Assembly: GCF_032062135.1 (NCBI RefSeq) | Contig: NC_092861.1 | Span: 143,483,802-143,547,801, forward strand | Reading direction: 5' to 3' | DNA length: 64,000 nucleotides | DNA from: Pyxicephalus adspersus | Lineage: Eukaryota > Chordata > Amphibia > Anura > Pyxicephalidae | The notes under the pieces: model-generated | What the model was told of the DNA's origin: nothing | Database searches by the model: none | Seen by the model: only the letters and a program-made list of their open reading frames with translations | Position numbers and translations under genes: made by a program | In this document: piece after piece, positions 1 to 12,543 of the stretch | Numbering within the stretch: position 1 is the stretch's first letter | Layout: every line of letters begins with the position of its first letter

Positions 1-183
1 TTTTTTTTTCAAATCCCATTTACATTTAGCTTAAAATGCTTTTAATACAATTAATACATTTTTTATTTATGTTTGCTTTTTTATTTCCTTATATCCAGCC
101 AAGAAAATACTCAATCTTTTTTTAGATGCTGACTTTACTTATTTATCCAACGGATTGAGAATGGTAGCTTTGATTTTGCTTAC

Positions 184-334
184 TCTGTGATTTTGTTGGT
201 GGGATTTGTAGATCTCATCTGGAGCCGATAGCTAGGCAAGCCAGGAGCGTTATTACGAACTGGTGTAGGCCACACAACCTGAAGACTGGTCGGATTGGCA
301 GATGAAAGCCTTGGAGGCAATACGCCATCTGGAG
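184..334 (-). CDS. ush2a: usherin exon (last in window): start of a further FN3 domain
   Basis: 151-bp exon, phase 1 in and 2 out, 49 whole codons. Acceptor is tcttttcccaacag and donor gtaagc. Joined to the previous exon it reads MPPGAPDGVLPPRLSS, then LQVVWPTPVRNNAPG and YRLQMRSTNPTNKIT. This closely resembles, from memory and unchecked, the vertebrate usherin stretch APDGVLPPRLSS...NNAPG...LQMRS. It is my strongest reason for naming the gene rather than just 'FN3 protein'. The next exon, to complete the domain, lies left of the window, and bases 1-183 show only AT-rich intron. Confidence 0.95.
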
Positions 335-2088
335 CTGTTGGGAAAAGAGGAACGTGGTGAATTAGAGCAGAGAAAACTATGGGGAACATATGCTGGGTAA
401 AACTGAAATGCTCCATATACTGGAAAAAAAAAACTTCTCCTCGGGATCAACAGCAATGTTAACATGGACCATTTAATTTAATGTTTTACTGCTGAACTAC
501 CTTCCTACCAACTCTTATTTCAGCATTACCACAAGGCTAACAGGGTTAAAATAATACTAAAATGTTTCCTTACCTATAGCGACAATTTTATTCTTCATGC
601 AGATAAAGTTACTTTTATGGTACATTACGTTTAAAAGGTAGCTTTTTCGATGCTAGCTGAGCAAACAGTAAACACATGATGGATATTTGCCTTCGGAAAG
701 GCTGTTTTTTTACATCCTCATGTTTTCACTCCATGACGCCACTACAAAATGTGTAATTACAGGTAACATCTGCGACACAGCCATCAGGAATTGCAACCTA
801 TTCCCTACAATGTACACAAGAATTTAAAGGGAAACTACACATTTCTTTGTTTAAGTAGTAGTGAACATTATCGGGGTGGAGGAAGTATCAGATGTAGTTT
901 AACAGTGCAAGTGTATACATGCTACTTAAGTAATATGTATGCAGGGACAAACTAACATATTGGGGGCTGGTAGGCATGGAAAGTTTGGTGACGGGTCCCA
1001 TTCATGCATAAGCCACGCACAAGCCATGCCTTTAGTGGGCGTCCTAATTTTTTTTCCCTAAAATTATAATTCTGTTTTAAAAAATGTTTGCATTGGTTGG
1101 CAGCTACTTTTCATGAAGACATAAGAGGCTCCTCTGTGCCAGCAAGATAAAGATTAGGTGTTGAGAGCCCTGATCTGTATCTGAGTTGGTTCTGTCAACT
1201 GGCAAAATGAGAAGGAGAACCTGGAGGTACCTAGGGCTAACCACTTGCTGTTTCTCTGGGGGACTCTCCCTACCATTGCCATCCTGATAGACTCAGACAG
1301 CCCTGACTTGTCTGCATGGGTGTTTAATGGTGGTGAGAGAAGAGTGTGTCAGCTACAGTGAAAGATATGGGTGGGTCTCCAGGTCTGATAATAAGGGAGG
1401 CAGTCACCATGGTGGAGGGACCAACTAATGTGGTAAGAACTAGTTGGGTGCACCAGTAGTGTCAGAGGGGCAGACATCTTGGTAATTCATGCTCAACTCC
1501 TTTTTTGGAGAAAGCTGCAGTCATAGAGTTGCCACAGGATGTCAGTGAACCTTTAGATGTTGACAGCTGTCCTACCACTGAGAATTCCTAATCCTTGTTT
1601 GAGCATTTCCCCTGGGGAGAAAGGCCACAGAAGGAAATCACTTGCTGCCTTTTATGCACCAGAGCCACATCCAGAAGAGCAGCAAATTCTGGGTCAATGT
1701 TGAAAGTAGTGAGGGCAGCAGCAGAAAGGGAGGAAGGGTGCGGTGTGGAGGGTGTAAGCCCATAGAGTAGTGAAGGCCCAGAGTTACAGAGAACGTTGTA
1801 TTTGAGGTGCTTGCTACCAAAGGTTGGGCAAAGACAGCAATAAATACTTGACAGTGGTTTTAACTCTTCTATCCTATCGTGTGACTCCTCTCCCACATAT
1901 CTACTTTGATTAAAAGATATTTGTCCTCTCTGTCCTGTACAACATTTTGAGAACAATGCTGTCCACAAGAAGATCATACCTAATATAAACTGTGGTTTTC
2001 ATACAAATGTTATAGTAGAAACAAAAATGGAAGTAAAGTTGGGATTTAATCTTTAATTTCTAAGATTGATATACGTGATGTGACTTAA

Positions 2089-2510
2089 GCTACGTACACA
2101 CTTCCAATTATTATCGTTGGAAAACGAACGACGAACGTTCCTGCACGATATATATGAACGATCGTATAGCACCGATCCTGCACATAGAGGTAACGACACG
2201 ATCGTTCGTAGATATTGTACACACAATAGATACGATCGTTTAAGCGATAGAGGAACTATGTGCACGACAGGAAAGTGAACGGACGTTCGTTCATCACGCA
2301 TGCTCTGAACATGGACGATCAACGAACGACCGTACACACGAACGATGTTCAACGATCGTCGCCCAATCCGATCCGCCGGTCCGGTTGTTCGTTTCCAACA
2401 ATTTTCCTCGTTCGTCGGCGTCGTTGGTTACTTTTTTACGAACAATTTTTTGCCCAATCGATCGTTCGTCGTTCGATTGGAACGATAAAAATTGGAAGTG
2501 TGTACGCACC
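2089..2510. mobile_element. CpG-rich MITE with GTACACACTTCCAATT termini
   Basis: The left end GCTACGTACACACTTCCAAT and the reverse complement of the right end, GGTGCGTACACACTTCCAAT, form inverted repeats of at least 21 bp. They are flanked by TTAA on the left and TTTA on the right, which suggests a TTAA target site (piggyBac or Kolobok-type movement, inferred). The interior is full of ACGAACGA/TCGTTCG words. No transposase is encoded; short open frames on both strands are by-products of the repetitive composition. Related termini occur at 17877-18178 and 41903-42185. Confidence 0.75.
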
Positions 2511-3011
2511 TTTAGTCTTTCCAGGTACATATTATACAATTTGGATATTTTGACTGGAACCTATGTCTTCTAATGGTGGCTATACACTGGTTGTCATTAG
2601 ATTCAATAGAAACATTGTAGCTTTCATAAGCATAATAACAGTAGAGCATTCCTAGTCCATGTTTGATCTATATACTCATCAAACATTGATCATGATCAAT
2701 GAATACCTGTTCTTTGCCCCATTGAGCGCCTGTCCACTAGATCTCTCTCTCATTTCTGACATGGTAATATAAATTAGTTGGAAGCACAACTAACAAGCAG
2801 TAGCCAATAGCACAAATCTGCCAGTTGATATTGTAAAGTGGGAGCAGTGGTCCCCTTGTGTGACAATTGTAACAAGTGGTCCCTAATGACTTATATTAGC
2901 CTGTTGGAGTGGATGAAGATAGAGTGGAGCGGTGCTACATGGTCTGGTCAATGGGTGTACAGTAGCTATGCCAAGTAAAAGATCAATATCAGATCATGGG
3001 CCTGCTGACCA

Positions 3012-3016
3012 GATAA

Positions 3017-3078
<62 letters not shown>
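3012..3078. repeat. (ATAG)n microsatellite
   Basis: About 16 nearly perfect tetranucleotide copies of ATAG/GATA. Open frames through it on the minus strand read as Tyr-Leu-Ser-Ile repeats and are not genes. Confidence 0.97.
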
Positions 3079-5325
3079 TTAAAACTATATGGGTAAACAA
3101 TTTGTTGCTCATCCTCCTTACTCTTCTTGGGCATTGCTTAGCCGGGGAAGATGTGCACACAGCTCTCGCTACTGTCTCCCCAGGGAGGCAGAAAATGAGC
3201 TTCTGACATAGACTATGTTTGAACTCTGTATATTTCCAGATTATTTATTTTGCATCTCCTGCTTTCATGAAATATTATCCACACACAATTCCTCAGAGTA
3301 ACCGTCAAGGCTTTTTTTCGGCGTCTGCCGAAGTGGATATCGCCACGTTCCCCGTCTATCAATGTACAATGAGGAACGCTGATGAGAAATGAAAGCCTAC
3401 GAGAGTCGCGGTATCAGGCTTAGTAGAGAGATGCAGATACCAGGCAGGCTATGAATACACATGGAGTAAATGGCACCACAATGCGTGCTCATGATAAACT
3501 GGGTCATTGGCGAATATCTTCTTTCAGAGTTTAATATAGGAATCAGGCCTGAAATGGAGTTGTGCAACAAATAATTCAAAGGTTCTCCACTGATTGTTGT
3601 TGAAGAGAGACGGCTGAGCATTCCTTCTTGAGATTTCCATCTGTAGTGATCTGGCGGTGTCATTACATGACTAGGGATGGGAAATGTCAGGAGATAGGCT
3701 ATAGTACAACTTATTTTTTCAGAAATTTATCAGTCTGAGTTGTTCCGCTCTGTTTTTTTTTACTCTCATTGTAGTATGCATTGATCTATGTTTTACAGAC
3801 ATATATGGCTACTGAGGGACATGAGCACAGAAATAGTATACAACTTTAACTAGTATACAATAAAGGAGGCAATCGGTTTAAAGGAAACATATAGTACTTT
3901 TTTTTAGTACTTTTTTAGTAAGAACATATTGTAAGTAATTATTGTCATATTTACAATGGAGCCATATTTGATTTAAAGTTCCCTTTTTTTATGTTTGCTG
4001 TACATTATTGCATAATAATACAATTACATAGAGACTGCATTGTTCTGAACTGGTGAGAGCTGACTGGAAGATATGCAACAAGAGGAAGATAGAAACAGGA
4101 TAGCATTAAATGTAAAATGACAGGTATACAACACAAGACATGCCGCAAAAGACACAAAGGCATCAGATTCAAGAAAAGTTGGATGAGTCTACAAAGGTCC
4201 GACCAAGAAGATATGTCTATTTTTGGTCAGCTGGTTAACATATGTCTGTGACCAGCCTCTATTGATTCCATCAGTCACTAGACTCCACTGTCCATAGACT
4301 TTACACTAAAAATTCAGTTGAGTTGAATTTGCAGGTCTTTGCTCTGAGCTGCCATTTTTTTTTACATAGAGGTACATCAGTTTGCATACCTCCAACCATC
4401 TAAGATAGGAAAGAGGAATACCTTTAACCACAAAGAATGCAGGTAAAAAAACAAACACCCATCACACCCCAGTTATGTTGTCCATAAACAGATTTTATGC
4501 CAATGGTAACGTCCACAAGTTCCTGGGAAATATAATTTAGAAGATGGATGAAGGGTTTTGTGTATACCGTGTTAAGAATTTAAAAAGTACATTTTCAAGA
4601 GGTCTGCACAACACACCAAATACAGGGACAACTTAGGAGAAATAAGAAATAGGGGAATTGGGTTTCAAAACAGAGAAAGGTCCTCCAAATTGGGAACTGA
4701 TGTAAGCAACAGCAAAATTGTACCTGCACTTCCAGCTCCCCTCTTACCATCACCTTAAAGCCTTAAAGCACCTTAAAGCATCTTAAACCCAATTGTAATG
4801 CGTCTTAAAATAATGCAAATCAAGTCAGGGAGGTTTTAGATAGTAGGTGATTAGCTGATGCTCCTTTTGCTCCCTTAGTACCAGCAACTCCTATACTTAC
4901 AGTATTCTTAGAGAAATGGTCCCTCTGCAGAGCTCCAATTTGCTGGCATATGGTAGGGTAAGTAGCAGGGAGTGAATATTCTGCTTGTTGCAATACCGTA
5001 TGTCTGAACTGCTGTTGAGAGACTGCTGGTAAAAGTTTAGGTGCTGGAAGTGAAGAATAATCCACTTAAACAAGAATCTTGCAATGGGGGGGATTTGTTC
5101 TGGGGGCAACTGTTAAAGAAGGGATTGACCTCAGTTTTAAAATGTTCTCATTGATTGCTAGTTGTGTCCATAGGACATGCAGAGAATAGTTATTACACAG
5201 GGGCCCTTATGGACAATTTAATCATACCCTAATCCATTTAAAACCAAGGAAATCATGGTTTGTCACTTTTTCCAGCTGTAGGTAAAATTATGATTTTTAA
5301 ATAATACTAATCCCGATTACACTTT

Positions 5326-5475
5326 GGGCTCTATTTATAAAATAGGGAAAATGACATTCCCTTAAGCATTCACTAATGGGAATCTTTCAGGTCTATGTGT
5401 TTCAATGGCAGTAATTAATTCCCACTAGGGAATGTTTGGGGAAATCTCAGATTCCCTGTTTTATAAATAAAGCCC
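5326..5475. mobile_element. Palindromic MITE, GGGCTCTATTTATAAA family, copy 1
   Basis: About 150 bp starting GGGCTCTATTTATAAAATAG and ending TTTATAAATAAAGCCC, so the ends are inverted repeats. Internal inverted blocks around GGGAATGT/ACATTCCC make it nearly a full palindrome. The reverse complement is clearly homologous to 56515-56667, including the internal phrase TGTGTTTCAATGGCAGTAAT. Non-coding; class unknown. Confidence 0.8.
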
Positions 5476-6124
5476 TTTAGATCTTGTTGGCAGTTAGCTT
5501 TAAAGCTCTGCACTGTCAACAACGTATCAACTGTCATTTAATATTTTGTTAAATAGCGATTATTTATACATATAACATATACATATAACAACTTTATTTA
5601 AAATAAAATCAGTAAATTTATAAGAAACATCCATAACTTGTATGGCACAATACAGTGAATATTACAGAGGAAAACAGTCTTTTGTGTTCTGATGGGAAAG
5701 GAAAAGAGCAGCATTTTCCTTTTGCACTTGGCCTCAGGAAGATTAAAGACAGTTCTTAGAGATTTCATTTTTTTTTTCCTTAAATAAGCAGCCTGAGAAT
5801 TCTCACACTTTTTGGTTGGCAGAATTTTGCTGCAGGCTTGAATAGTTCAATTCAAAAATGGGTAAGTTAGGAGTGTACTGCATATTTCTATTCCAAATCT
5901 TTTTCAATGGTTTTCCTTTTACTGTTAATACACAAATCGTTTGTGACTATCACCATTAATTACATTAAATGGAAACAAATAATGATACTTTTTTTATTTA
6001 ATATGTTACATTCAATTTTTTATGCATGATAGGGGTTGATTTTGGGGCACAATAAACACACCTGAGCTTAGGTTTTTGACACCTGACCATCACAACTATA
6101 TGAGCTTGTTGGACATTCTAATTC

Positions 6125-8440
6125 ATTATTATTATTATTACCATAATAATAATAACAATAATAAACACGATTTTTATAGGGCCAACATATTATGCAGTGA
6201 TGTACAATAAATAAGGGTTGCAAATGACAAACGAATACAGACAGCGATACAAGAGGAGAGGACCCTGCCCCGAAGAGCTTACGATCTAGTAGGTGGGTAA
6301 ATTTACACACAATAGGATGGGAGATACGTAGTGGTGGGAAGTAATGATGGTTTCAAAAGACAGAAGAAGATGGTTAGGCAAGTCTGAAAAAATGGGTTTG
6401 GGGTGCTGAGCAGAAAGAAGAAGCAAGCTGAATAGGACAAGTAAGACCATTCCAGAGAGTTGGGGCAGCTCTAGAAAAGTCTTGTATCTGCGCGTGTGAT
6501 GAGGTTATGAGTGAGGAAGTCATTAGTAGGTCATTGGAGGAGCGGAGAGAGCGGCAGGGGGAGTATTTTTTTACCAGGTCAGAAATGTAAGTGGGACACG
6601 AACTGTGTAGGGATTTAAAGGCAAAGCACAGGAGCTTGAATTTGATTCTAAGGTGAAATGAAGAAGAGATGCAGCGGAAGAGGAGCGGAGGGAAGGATGG
6701 ATGAGTCTGGCTGCAGCGTTCATGATAGATTGTAGAGGAGAGAGTCGGGTTACTCGAGTACCAGAGAGAAGGATGTTACAGTAGTCCAGACGAGAGAGGA
6801 TAAGAGCGTGTACAAGGAGTTTGGTGGTCTCTGGGGACAGGTAGGAGTGCATTTTGGAGATGTTGCGTAGATGAAAGTGACAGGACCTGGAAATGTTCAG
6901 AATATTGGGGGTAAATGGAGTCAAAGGTGACACCAAGACAACGTGCCTGATAAAGGGACGAATAACCGTGTTGTTAACAGTTAGAAATATGTCAGGGGAG
7001 ATTTGGAATTTGAGGGGGGGATGATGATGAGTTCTGTTTTATCCAGGTTGAGTTTCAAAAATCGGTCAGACATCCATGATGAGATGGCCGACAAGCAGCA
7101 TGAGCCCTTATCCAGAATTGGGTCAAGCAGACAGTTAGAAAATGGAGATGATGAGAGAAGAGACTTCATCCACAGTACCAGGATTGAGGGGGGCAAGTGA
7201 TTTTTTACAGGTGGAAGGGGTGGGTATGGTTGGAATGGCTCGGTGAGCAGAGACATCATGTCTGATTTTGTCTATTTTAATATTAAGTAGGTGGTTATGT
7301 CTTGGGCTGAGAAGGTTGTTGTGGGGGGAACAGGTGGGGGGTTTAAGAGGAAGTTAATTGTTCAGAAGAGATTGCATAGGTTGGAGACTTGAGTGGAAAT
7401 GACAGCGGAGAAATAATTTTGCTTGGTGACAGTGAGCTCTGTGTTAAAGCTTTATAGCTTGGCTTTGTAGTCCATGAAGTCAGTGCTGAGGCCAGATTTT
7501 CTCCACTTGCGCTCAGCTGCTCGAACAGTCTTTTGTAGCTGTTTGGTGTGATTGTTGTGCCAGGGTCGGGGGTTGGCAGGGCGGGGGTTGTGGAAAATGA
7601 CAGGGGCAACATTATACAAAACCAAGGAAAGAGAGTAGTTTAACAGGGTGTAAGTTTCATCTGGGAAGGTGATTTTGGAAAGAGTGGGGGTTAGGGATGC
7701 AAGGCAGTTTAAGAAAAGGTTGTGGTTGAGGTTATGGATATCTCTCTGCCATTGACCATGTCTGGGGTGTGGCAAGGGAGGGCAAGAGTTCCATAAGTTG
7801 AAGGTGATAAGGTTGTGATCAGAAAGGAGAAATGGTGAGTTGTCAAGAAGGGTGAGGTTGCAGAATAGAAAATACTATGTCTAAAGTGTGTCCGGCTATG
7901 TGTGTGGGGCCATTGATGTGCTGTGTCAGTCCAAATGAGGAGGTAATGGAGAGCAGTTTGGCTGAGGAGGGAAGGTTTGGCTCATCTATTGCAACATTAA
8001 AGTCACCAAGGATTAGGGTGGGCAGGTCATGGGAAAGAATGTGTGGGAGCCAGGAGGCAAAGTTATCCAAAAATTGTGATACTGGGCCAGGGGGGCGGTA
8101 GACAACAGCAACAATGAGGGGTAAAGGGCTAAAGAGACGGACAGAGTGGTCTTCAAAATAGGTAAAAATGAGAGAGGGTGGGGTAGGAATATTCACAGTT
8201 AAGTGAGAGAATGGGACCCACACTACCCCATACTTTGTTGCCAGGTCTAGGGGTATGTGTAAGGTGCAGGCCTCCACAGCAGCACCAGAGGCAGAGTCAG
8301 AGGAGGAAAGCCAAGTTTCAGTGAAAGTAAAAGAGAGGGGGTAAGAACTTATGGGTAATTCATGAATTTTGGTAGAAAAGTTAGGTCCCAGCAGGTACAT
8401 TTACTGCTTCCCTTGTCAGGGCCAGGGCAAAGCAAATCAC
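6125..8440 (-). mobile_element. Degenerate L2/CR1-clade LINE, internally deleted
   Basis: The minus strand shows, in order, apurinic endonuclease pieces (TETWLS, VVYRPPG, LILGDFNVAID, then GPTHIAGHTLDIVFS) at about 8400-7850. A linker region with many frameshifts follows at 7775-7340. The N-terminal RT phrase NCLLDPI at about 7120 runs directly into post-catalytic RT (CLSAISSWMSDRFLKLNLDK) at about 7100-7030, and the RT tail SRLDYCNILLSG with NAAARLIH lies at 6936-6571. The 3' end has the non-coding tail 'tatagggccaacatattatg' and a TTA-type simple repeat at 6125-6140. The RT core with the YADD motif is missing. Frame breaks are frequent; it is a dead copy. The 5' end is approximate. Confidence 0.88.
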
Positions 8441-11379
8441 AGCCTTATGTCACATGATGGGTTTTTGCAATATTTGTCTTTCTTTTTCTCTTATTACAAA
8501 AGAATGATGGACAATATTTCTAAGCTTCACAAAGCACATGCTGTGGTATATCCGTATGATATTGCCATTTCTACTCACAGAGAGTACAGGCAGGTCTAAG
8601 TTCCAAAGTAGAAATACTCATGGGTTGTACGTGTCTATCAAACCTTATAGGTGTAATCTTTTTGCCACCTCTATAATGTTGTTGATAGAGAACAGGTCTA
8701 AATTCAAAATATGTGGCCAGATTTATATTCATCTCTTTCCCCTCCGCTGAATCTTTAAGTAGCCATATCTGAGCTACAACATTGGTTGTTGGAATGAAAG
8801 GGTGGGGTAGATCATAAAATGTAGGCAAGAATAAAGCAATAAGGAGATGTCCAAAACCCCTAAAATGTTTCTAGGTATTGTAAGATACTACCAGAAGTTT
8901 GTAGCTAACAGTGCTGCATTGCTACTATACCAGCTCCACCTATTGAGGTAAACAAGTCCGTCATAGTAAACTGATGCAGGAAGAGCTATTTAAGAGCTAA
9001 AAGCAGTATAGTGTAAAGGACCCTGGTTAACCATTCTTAACTTTAACAAAATATTTCAAATGTTTCTGATCTTGGGTCAGAAGTAGTCCTGTTCCCAAAA
9101 ATCAATGAGAAGAACATCTGGTAGTGTACCTTAGCTGATAACTTACCCATGTAGAGAAGACGATTCAATCAAAGAAAAATGTAGGACCATAAATTGAGCA
9201 CTAGAATCAAGGTATTACCTTTTAGGCAGATACTAACAACTGACAACAGACCATTGTCCACTCTAGTAACTCCAACTAAATGGAACGCAAAGGTCACAAG
9301 ATGCTTTCTGGATCTGCAATACTTCTTATGTGAACACATGACTGATATCCCAGCAAGAGAATGCTGAGTGCAGGACAAACATGCTTGGACTGTTCCTGGA
9401 TGTACCTGTTTCGTACATGGTGTGACCAATGGTATTATCAGTGCCTGTACCAAATGAACTGATCCAATGTATATAATTTTTAGAAAAAGTGTATAAATAT
9501 ATATATTATATTTGATATTTTACTGATTCCAACCACAGACATTTTTTACTGTTAAGCGTTCTCTTTGTCTGATTCCAGATAAAAAGGAGTTCAGTTCACC
9601 TTAAAAAGAAAAAAAAGAAGAAGAAAAAAGCATAATGTCTTGAGGCAAAATGAAGTGTATTTAAAATTTATATATTGTAGAATGCCTTTGTTTTGAACTT
9701 GAACGCACGGCAAAACTTCACTATTTTCCATGCCATCTGACTCTCCTCATTTGTTTTTCTGCGTTCTGCTGATTACTATGCAACAATGCCTTCAACTTGT
9801 GGTTCCATTATTTAACTACATGCACAGTCATAGCTGACCCTTCCTGATCAATCGCCAATCCATACAGGTTTGACTGATAAAAGAGCCAATTAGATTTAAG
9901 CAAATTAAGGGACATCACCAATGTCAACCAGTTATTAAAACATGGCTGGAGTCTGTGCATACCAAACAGAAAGACTCCACGACCTATTAAGAGGAAAATA
10001 TACAAACCTTCTTACTACCCTCTAACCCTCTCCGTAATAAAGTGTAGAGGCATTAATTTAATCCAGGGACTAGCATCAAAAACATATTTTTAAAGGTACA
10101 AGTTCTTTGTACACCATAATGGAATAATTGTGTATACAATCTCCACATAAACTTTGTTAAAAATTGGATTATAGTTTGGGATGTCAGCATGATGTACATT
10201 TCACATTAGTATACACTTGACATTTTACAATAATTATATATAGTATAAATCTGGAAATAGCTGTGGTGAAATATTTTAATTTAGGTGGTTTTACCATTCA
10301 ACAACTGGCAACTGAACACTGATCATAAGGGATCAGGTTCAAACCCAAATCCCACTTTGAACTTTAGGTATTCACTGCTCAGTAAATTTGCAAACTAATG
10401 TAAACATTCACAAGTGGTGAACAGCAAAGTTGTTTCTATTGTAACAACTGGTCCCAGCCAGCTGTTAACTATGCCAACTGATTTGGGAATGGTATTTGTT
10501 GGGAATGGGTGTACCAACCCTAATGAAACCACCAATGAAATAGAATTCTACTGGCTTTTTAGATTAGTTTTAGGTTGGTCACTAATGTGCATTGCGCACT
10601 GTATTTTTATTGGCTGGTGGTTTTTAGAGGTGACACTACCCCTGACAACCAATAGCTAACTAGAATGTTCATTGCGCAGTAAACCCTCCTACTAGGAAAC
10701 TGTCAAAAAAGCTAACAGGGCTGCACGTGTGCAGTTTAACTAAAGTTGCCAGGAAACCCAGCAATCCCGGTTTTTCCTGCACGTGCCAGGAATGAATGAA
10801 CTCCCACGCACCTGGACAAGAGTTACATCATCATGACCAATAAAGACGTACAAATGTCAAAGATGTCCAAAAAGAAGAACAAAGATGGCAGGACCCTGCG
10901 ATAGAGCAGGGACAGGTGAATAGAGCAGGGATTAATGAATAGGTACCAAAGTTACTACACTGGTGTGGGCAGCAGTAGGGTTTTTGAATGGAGGTAGAAG
11001 AAGTCACCACCAGTGGAGAGAGGGCATTTAGCTGTTGAGGAGTGTTTAGCATTATAGCATTGGTTAGGGGGGAGGAGAGTTGGAGCTCACTTTTAAATGT
11101 TCTTTAATTTAATTTCTCTTTATTGATAACCTTTTTATTGATTCTTTCTTTATTTACCAAGAAAATGTGAAGAATACAGTGGTCTAGTTTGGTATTACAG
11201 AATTTAAAATCTTACATTTTATACCAAAAGAAATAAAAATGACTGTGTCTCAAAAAGAATGTCCTACTATTAAAAATATTGATAAGAAATATTAAAAATC
11301 CCAGCACTGGCTAATTCTTCCTAATGTTGATTTGATCTAGTCAGAACAGAAGACAAGACTGAGCCTTTGCCTCGGTAAA

Positions 11380-11900
11380 ACTCTGCGATAATATAAATTT
11401 AGCTAAGACACCTACTCACATTAATGCTGCATGCTTTTCCACTTGATTCCTCTAAATGATGTTAATATACATCTAGGCCATTAAATAAAAGAAAGCACGA
11501 GCGGGAGCCAATTTAACTAATGATCTATACTATTAACTTATCACAAGGTCATCAAATAAAAACCGTCATTCAAACGTTATTTAACTTTATTCACAGCAAT
11601 AAACAACAATGCAAACACTCTGGCCGTCTTTAGAATGGGTTTTGCCCACACTTATTCTGCCTTTGATAAATTAACTGAACACTTCTCAATAATCGTGCCA
11701 GAATTCAACATAAAAAGCACTTCAACAGTGCCAAAGATAATAAAAATTCACAATTGCTATATAAACTATGCATTCCGAGGAAACAAAATTGGAAATAAAT
11801 ATGTTCACATCATCGGAAAAACCATTAAAGATTCATACAAACTGCCTTGTAATGTTTCAATGTTTAGATATGTAGTTATGGGTAGGTGTTAAATTGTCAA
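11380..11900. promoter_or_regulatory. Candidate conserved non-coding block (uncertain)
   Basis: Mixed-composition stretch, unlike the neighbouring simple AT intron, with several homeodomain-type cores (AATTTAACTAATGATC, ATTAAATAAAAG, TTAACTTATCAC) and no repeat family I recognise. An 85-codon plus-strand frame at 11635-11892 has no family signature. The call rests on composition only; no alignment was possible. Confidence 0.2.
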
Positions 11901-12099
11901 GTGTTAAAGATTCTCTGTTACTTTTGTGACTATACAGCACTGGTGGTGAACAGAATAAGAGGGGTACACCAACCTTCCCTGGCACTGGCTTCTTCAGGAA
12001 CTAAATTCTGTGTTTAGAACTTTTTGGGGTTTCATTTCGTATTGTGGTCTTTTCTAGCTCAAGGGAGGTGCAAACACGAGAATTTTTTTTTAATAAAAA

Positions 12100-12190
12100 G
12101 GTTATTTTGGGGTTACAGGAAGGGTTAGTGTTAAGATTACATGTAGGGTTAGTGTTAAGGTTGCCGGGAGGGTTAGAGTTAAGGATGTAG
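12100..12190. repeat. Degenerate GGGTTA-type minisatellite
   Basis: AGGGTTAGTGTTAAG occurs twice, with a third variant AGGGTTAGAGTTAAGG and an initial GGGGTTACAGGA, at about 24-30 bp spacing. It is telomere-like in words but not a perfect TTAGGG array. Confidence 0.6.
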
Positions 12191-12363
12191 ACTACAATAA
12201 AAGTTAGGATTCATGACTTTAACAGATCATAGCTCTCTATTGGATTTTAGACTCCACAATGCACATTTGATTAGCATTTTGTTTTGCTTTTGTTAAAGTA
12301 GTCTTTTTTTGGCAATGGCAAGGCTTTAATTTTCTGCTATGAATACTGTGTAACAATACCCAC

Positions 12364-12543
12364 CTCCAGGAGGCATGGTGATGATAAGAGGGTCACTGGT
12401 CACATGGCCTTGGCTATTGGAAGCATTCACCAAAACACTATAGCTGGAAAATGGAACCAGATCCTCAATGGAGACCCACTCGTTATTTTCTTGACTTTGA
12501 TGCAATATCTTTGTTGATGTGGTAATGTTGTAAATTGTGTCAC
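12364..12543 (-). CDS. ush2a: usherin exon: C-terminal half of an FN3 domain
   Basis: 180-bp exon, phase 1 in and 1 out, 59 whole codons. The acceptor follows a strong T-run (ttttttcctaaacag) and the donor is gtgggt. The frame starts DTIYNITTSTK, passes EWVSIEDLVPFSSYSVLVNA, and ends with SNSQGHVTSDPLIITMPPG. The 'LVPFSSYSVLV.ASNSQG' stretch is the E-F-G region. This domain lacks the ACTxxGC cysteine pair of its neighbours and has NASNSQG there instead, a known alternative in usherin. Potential N-glycan sites are NIT and NAS. Because the frame opens after a TGA in another phase and has no useful start, an ATG-based ORF search misses this exon. Confidence 0.9.

Larger units (their letters stand above)
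335..12363 (-). other. usherin intron, about 12.0 kb, repeat-rich
   Basis: Intron between the exons at 12364 and 184, with GT-AG ends and phase 1. It holds a CpG-rich MITE (2089-2510), an ATAG microsatellite (3012-3078), a palindromic MITE (5326-5475), a damaged L2/CR1-like LINE (6125-8440), a possible conserved block (11380-11900) and GGGTTA-like degenerate repeats (12100-12190). I recognise nothing in 335-2088, 3080-5320 or 8450-11370 beyond AT-rich intron. The short ORFs in these parts have no family signature. Confidence 0.8.

Noticed and set aside
2260..2553. 97-codon plus-strand frame rich in Arg
   Set aside because: Lies within the CpG-rich MITE; the CGAACGA texture avoids stops by composition.
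7877..8101. Plus-strand frames across 7.0-8.1 kb
   Set aside because: Shadows of the LINE coded on the minus strand.
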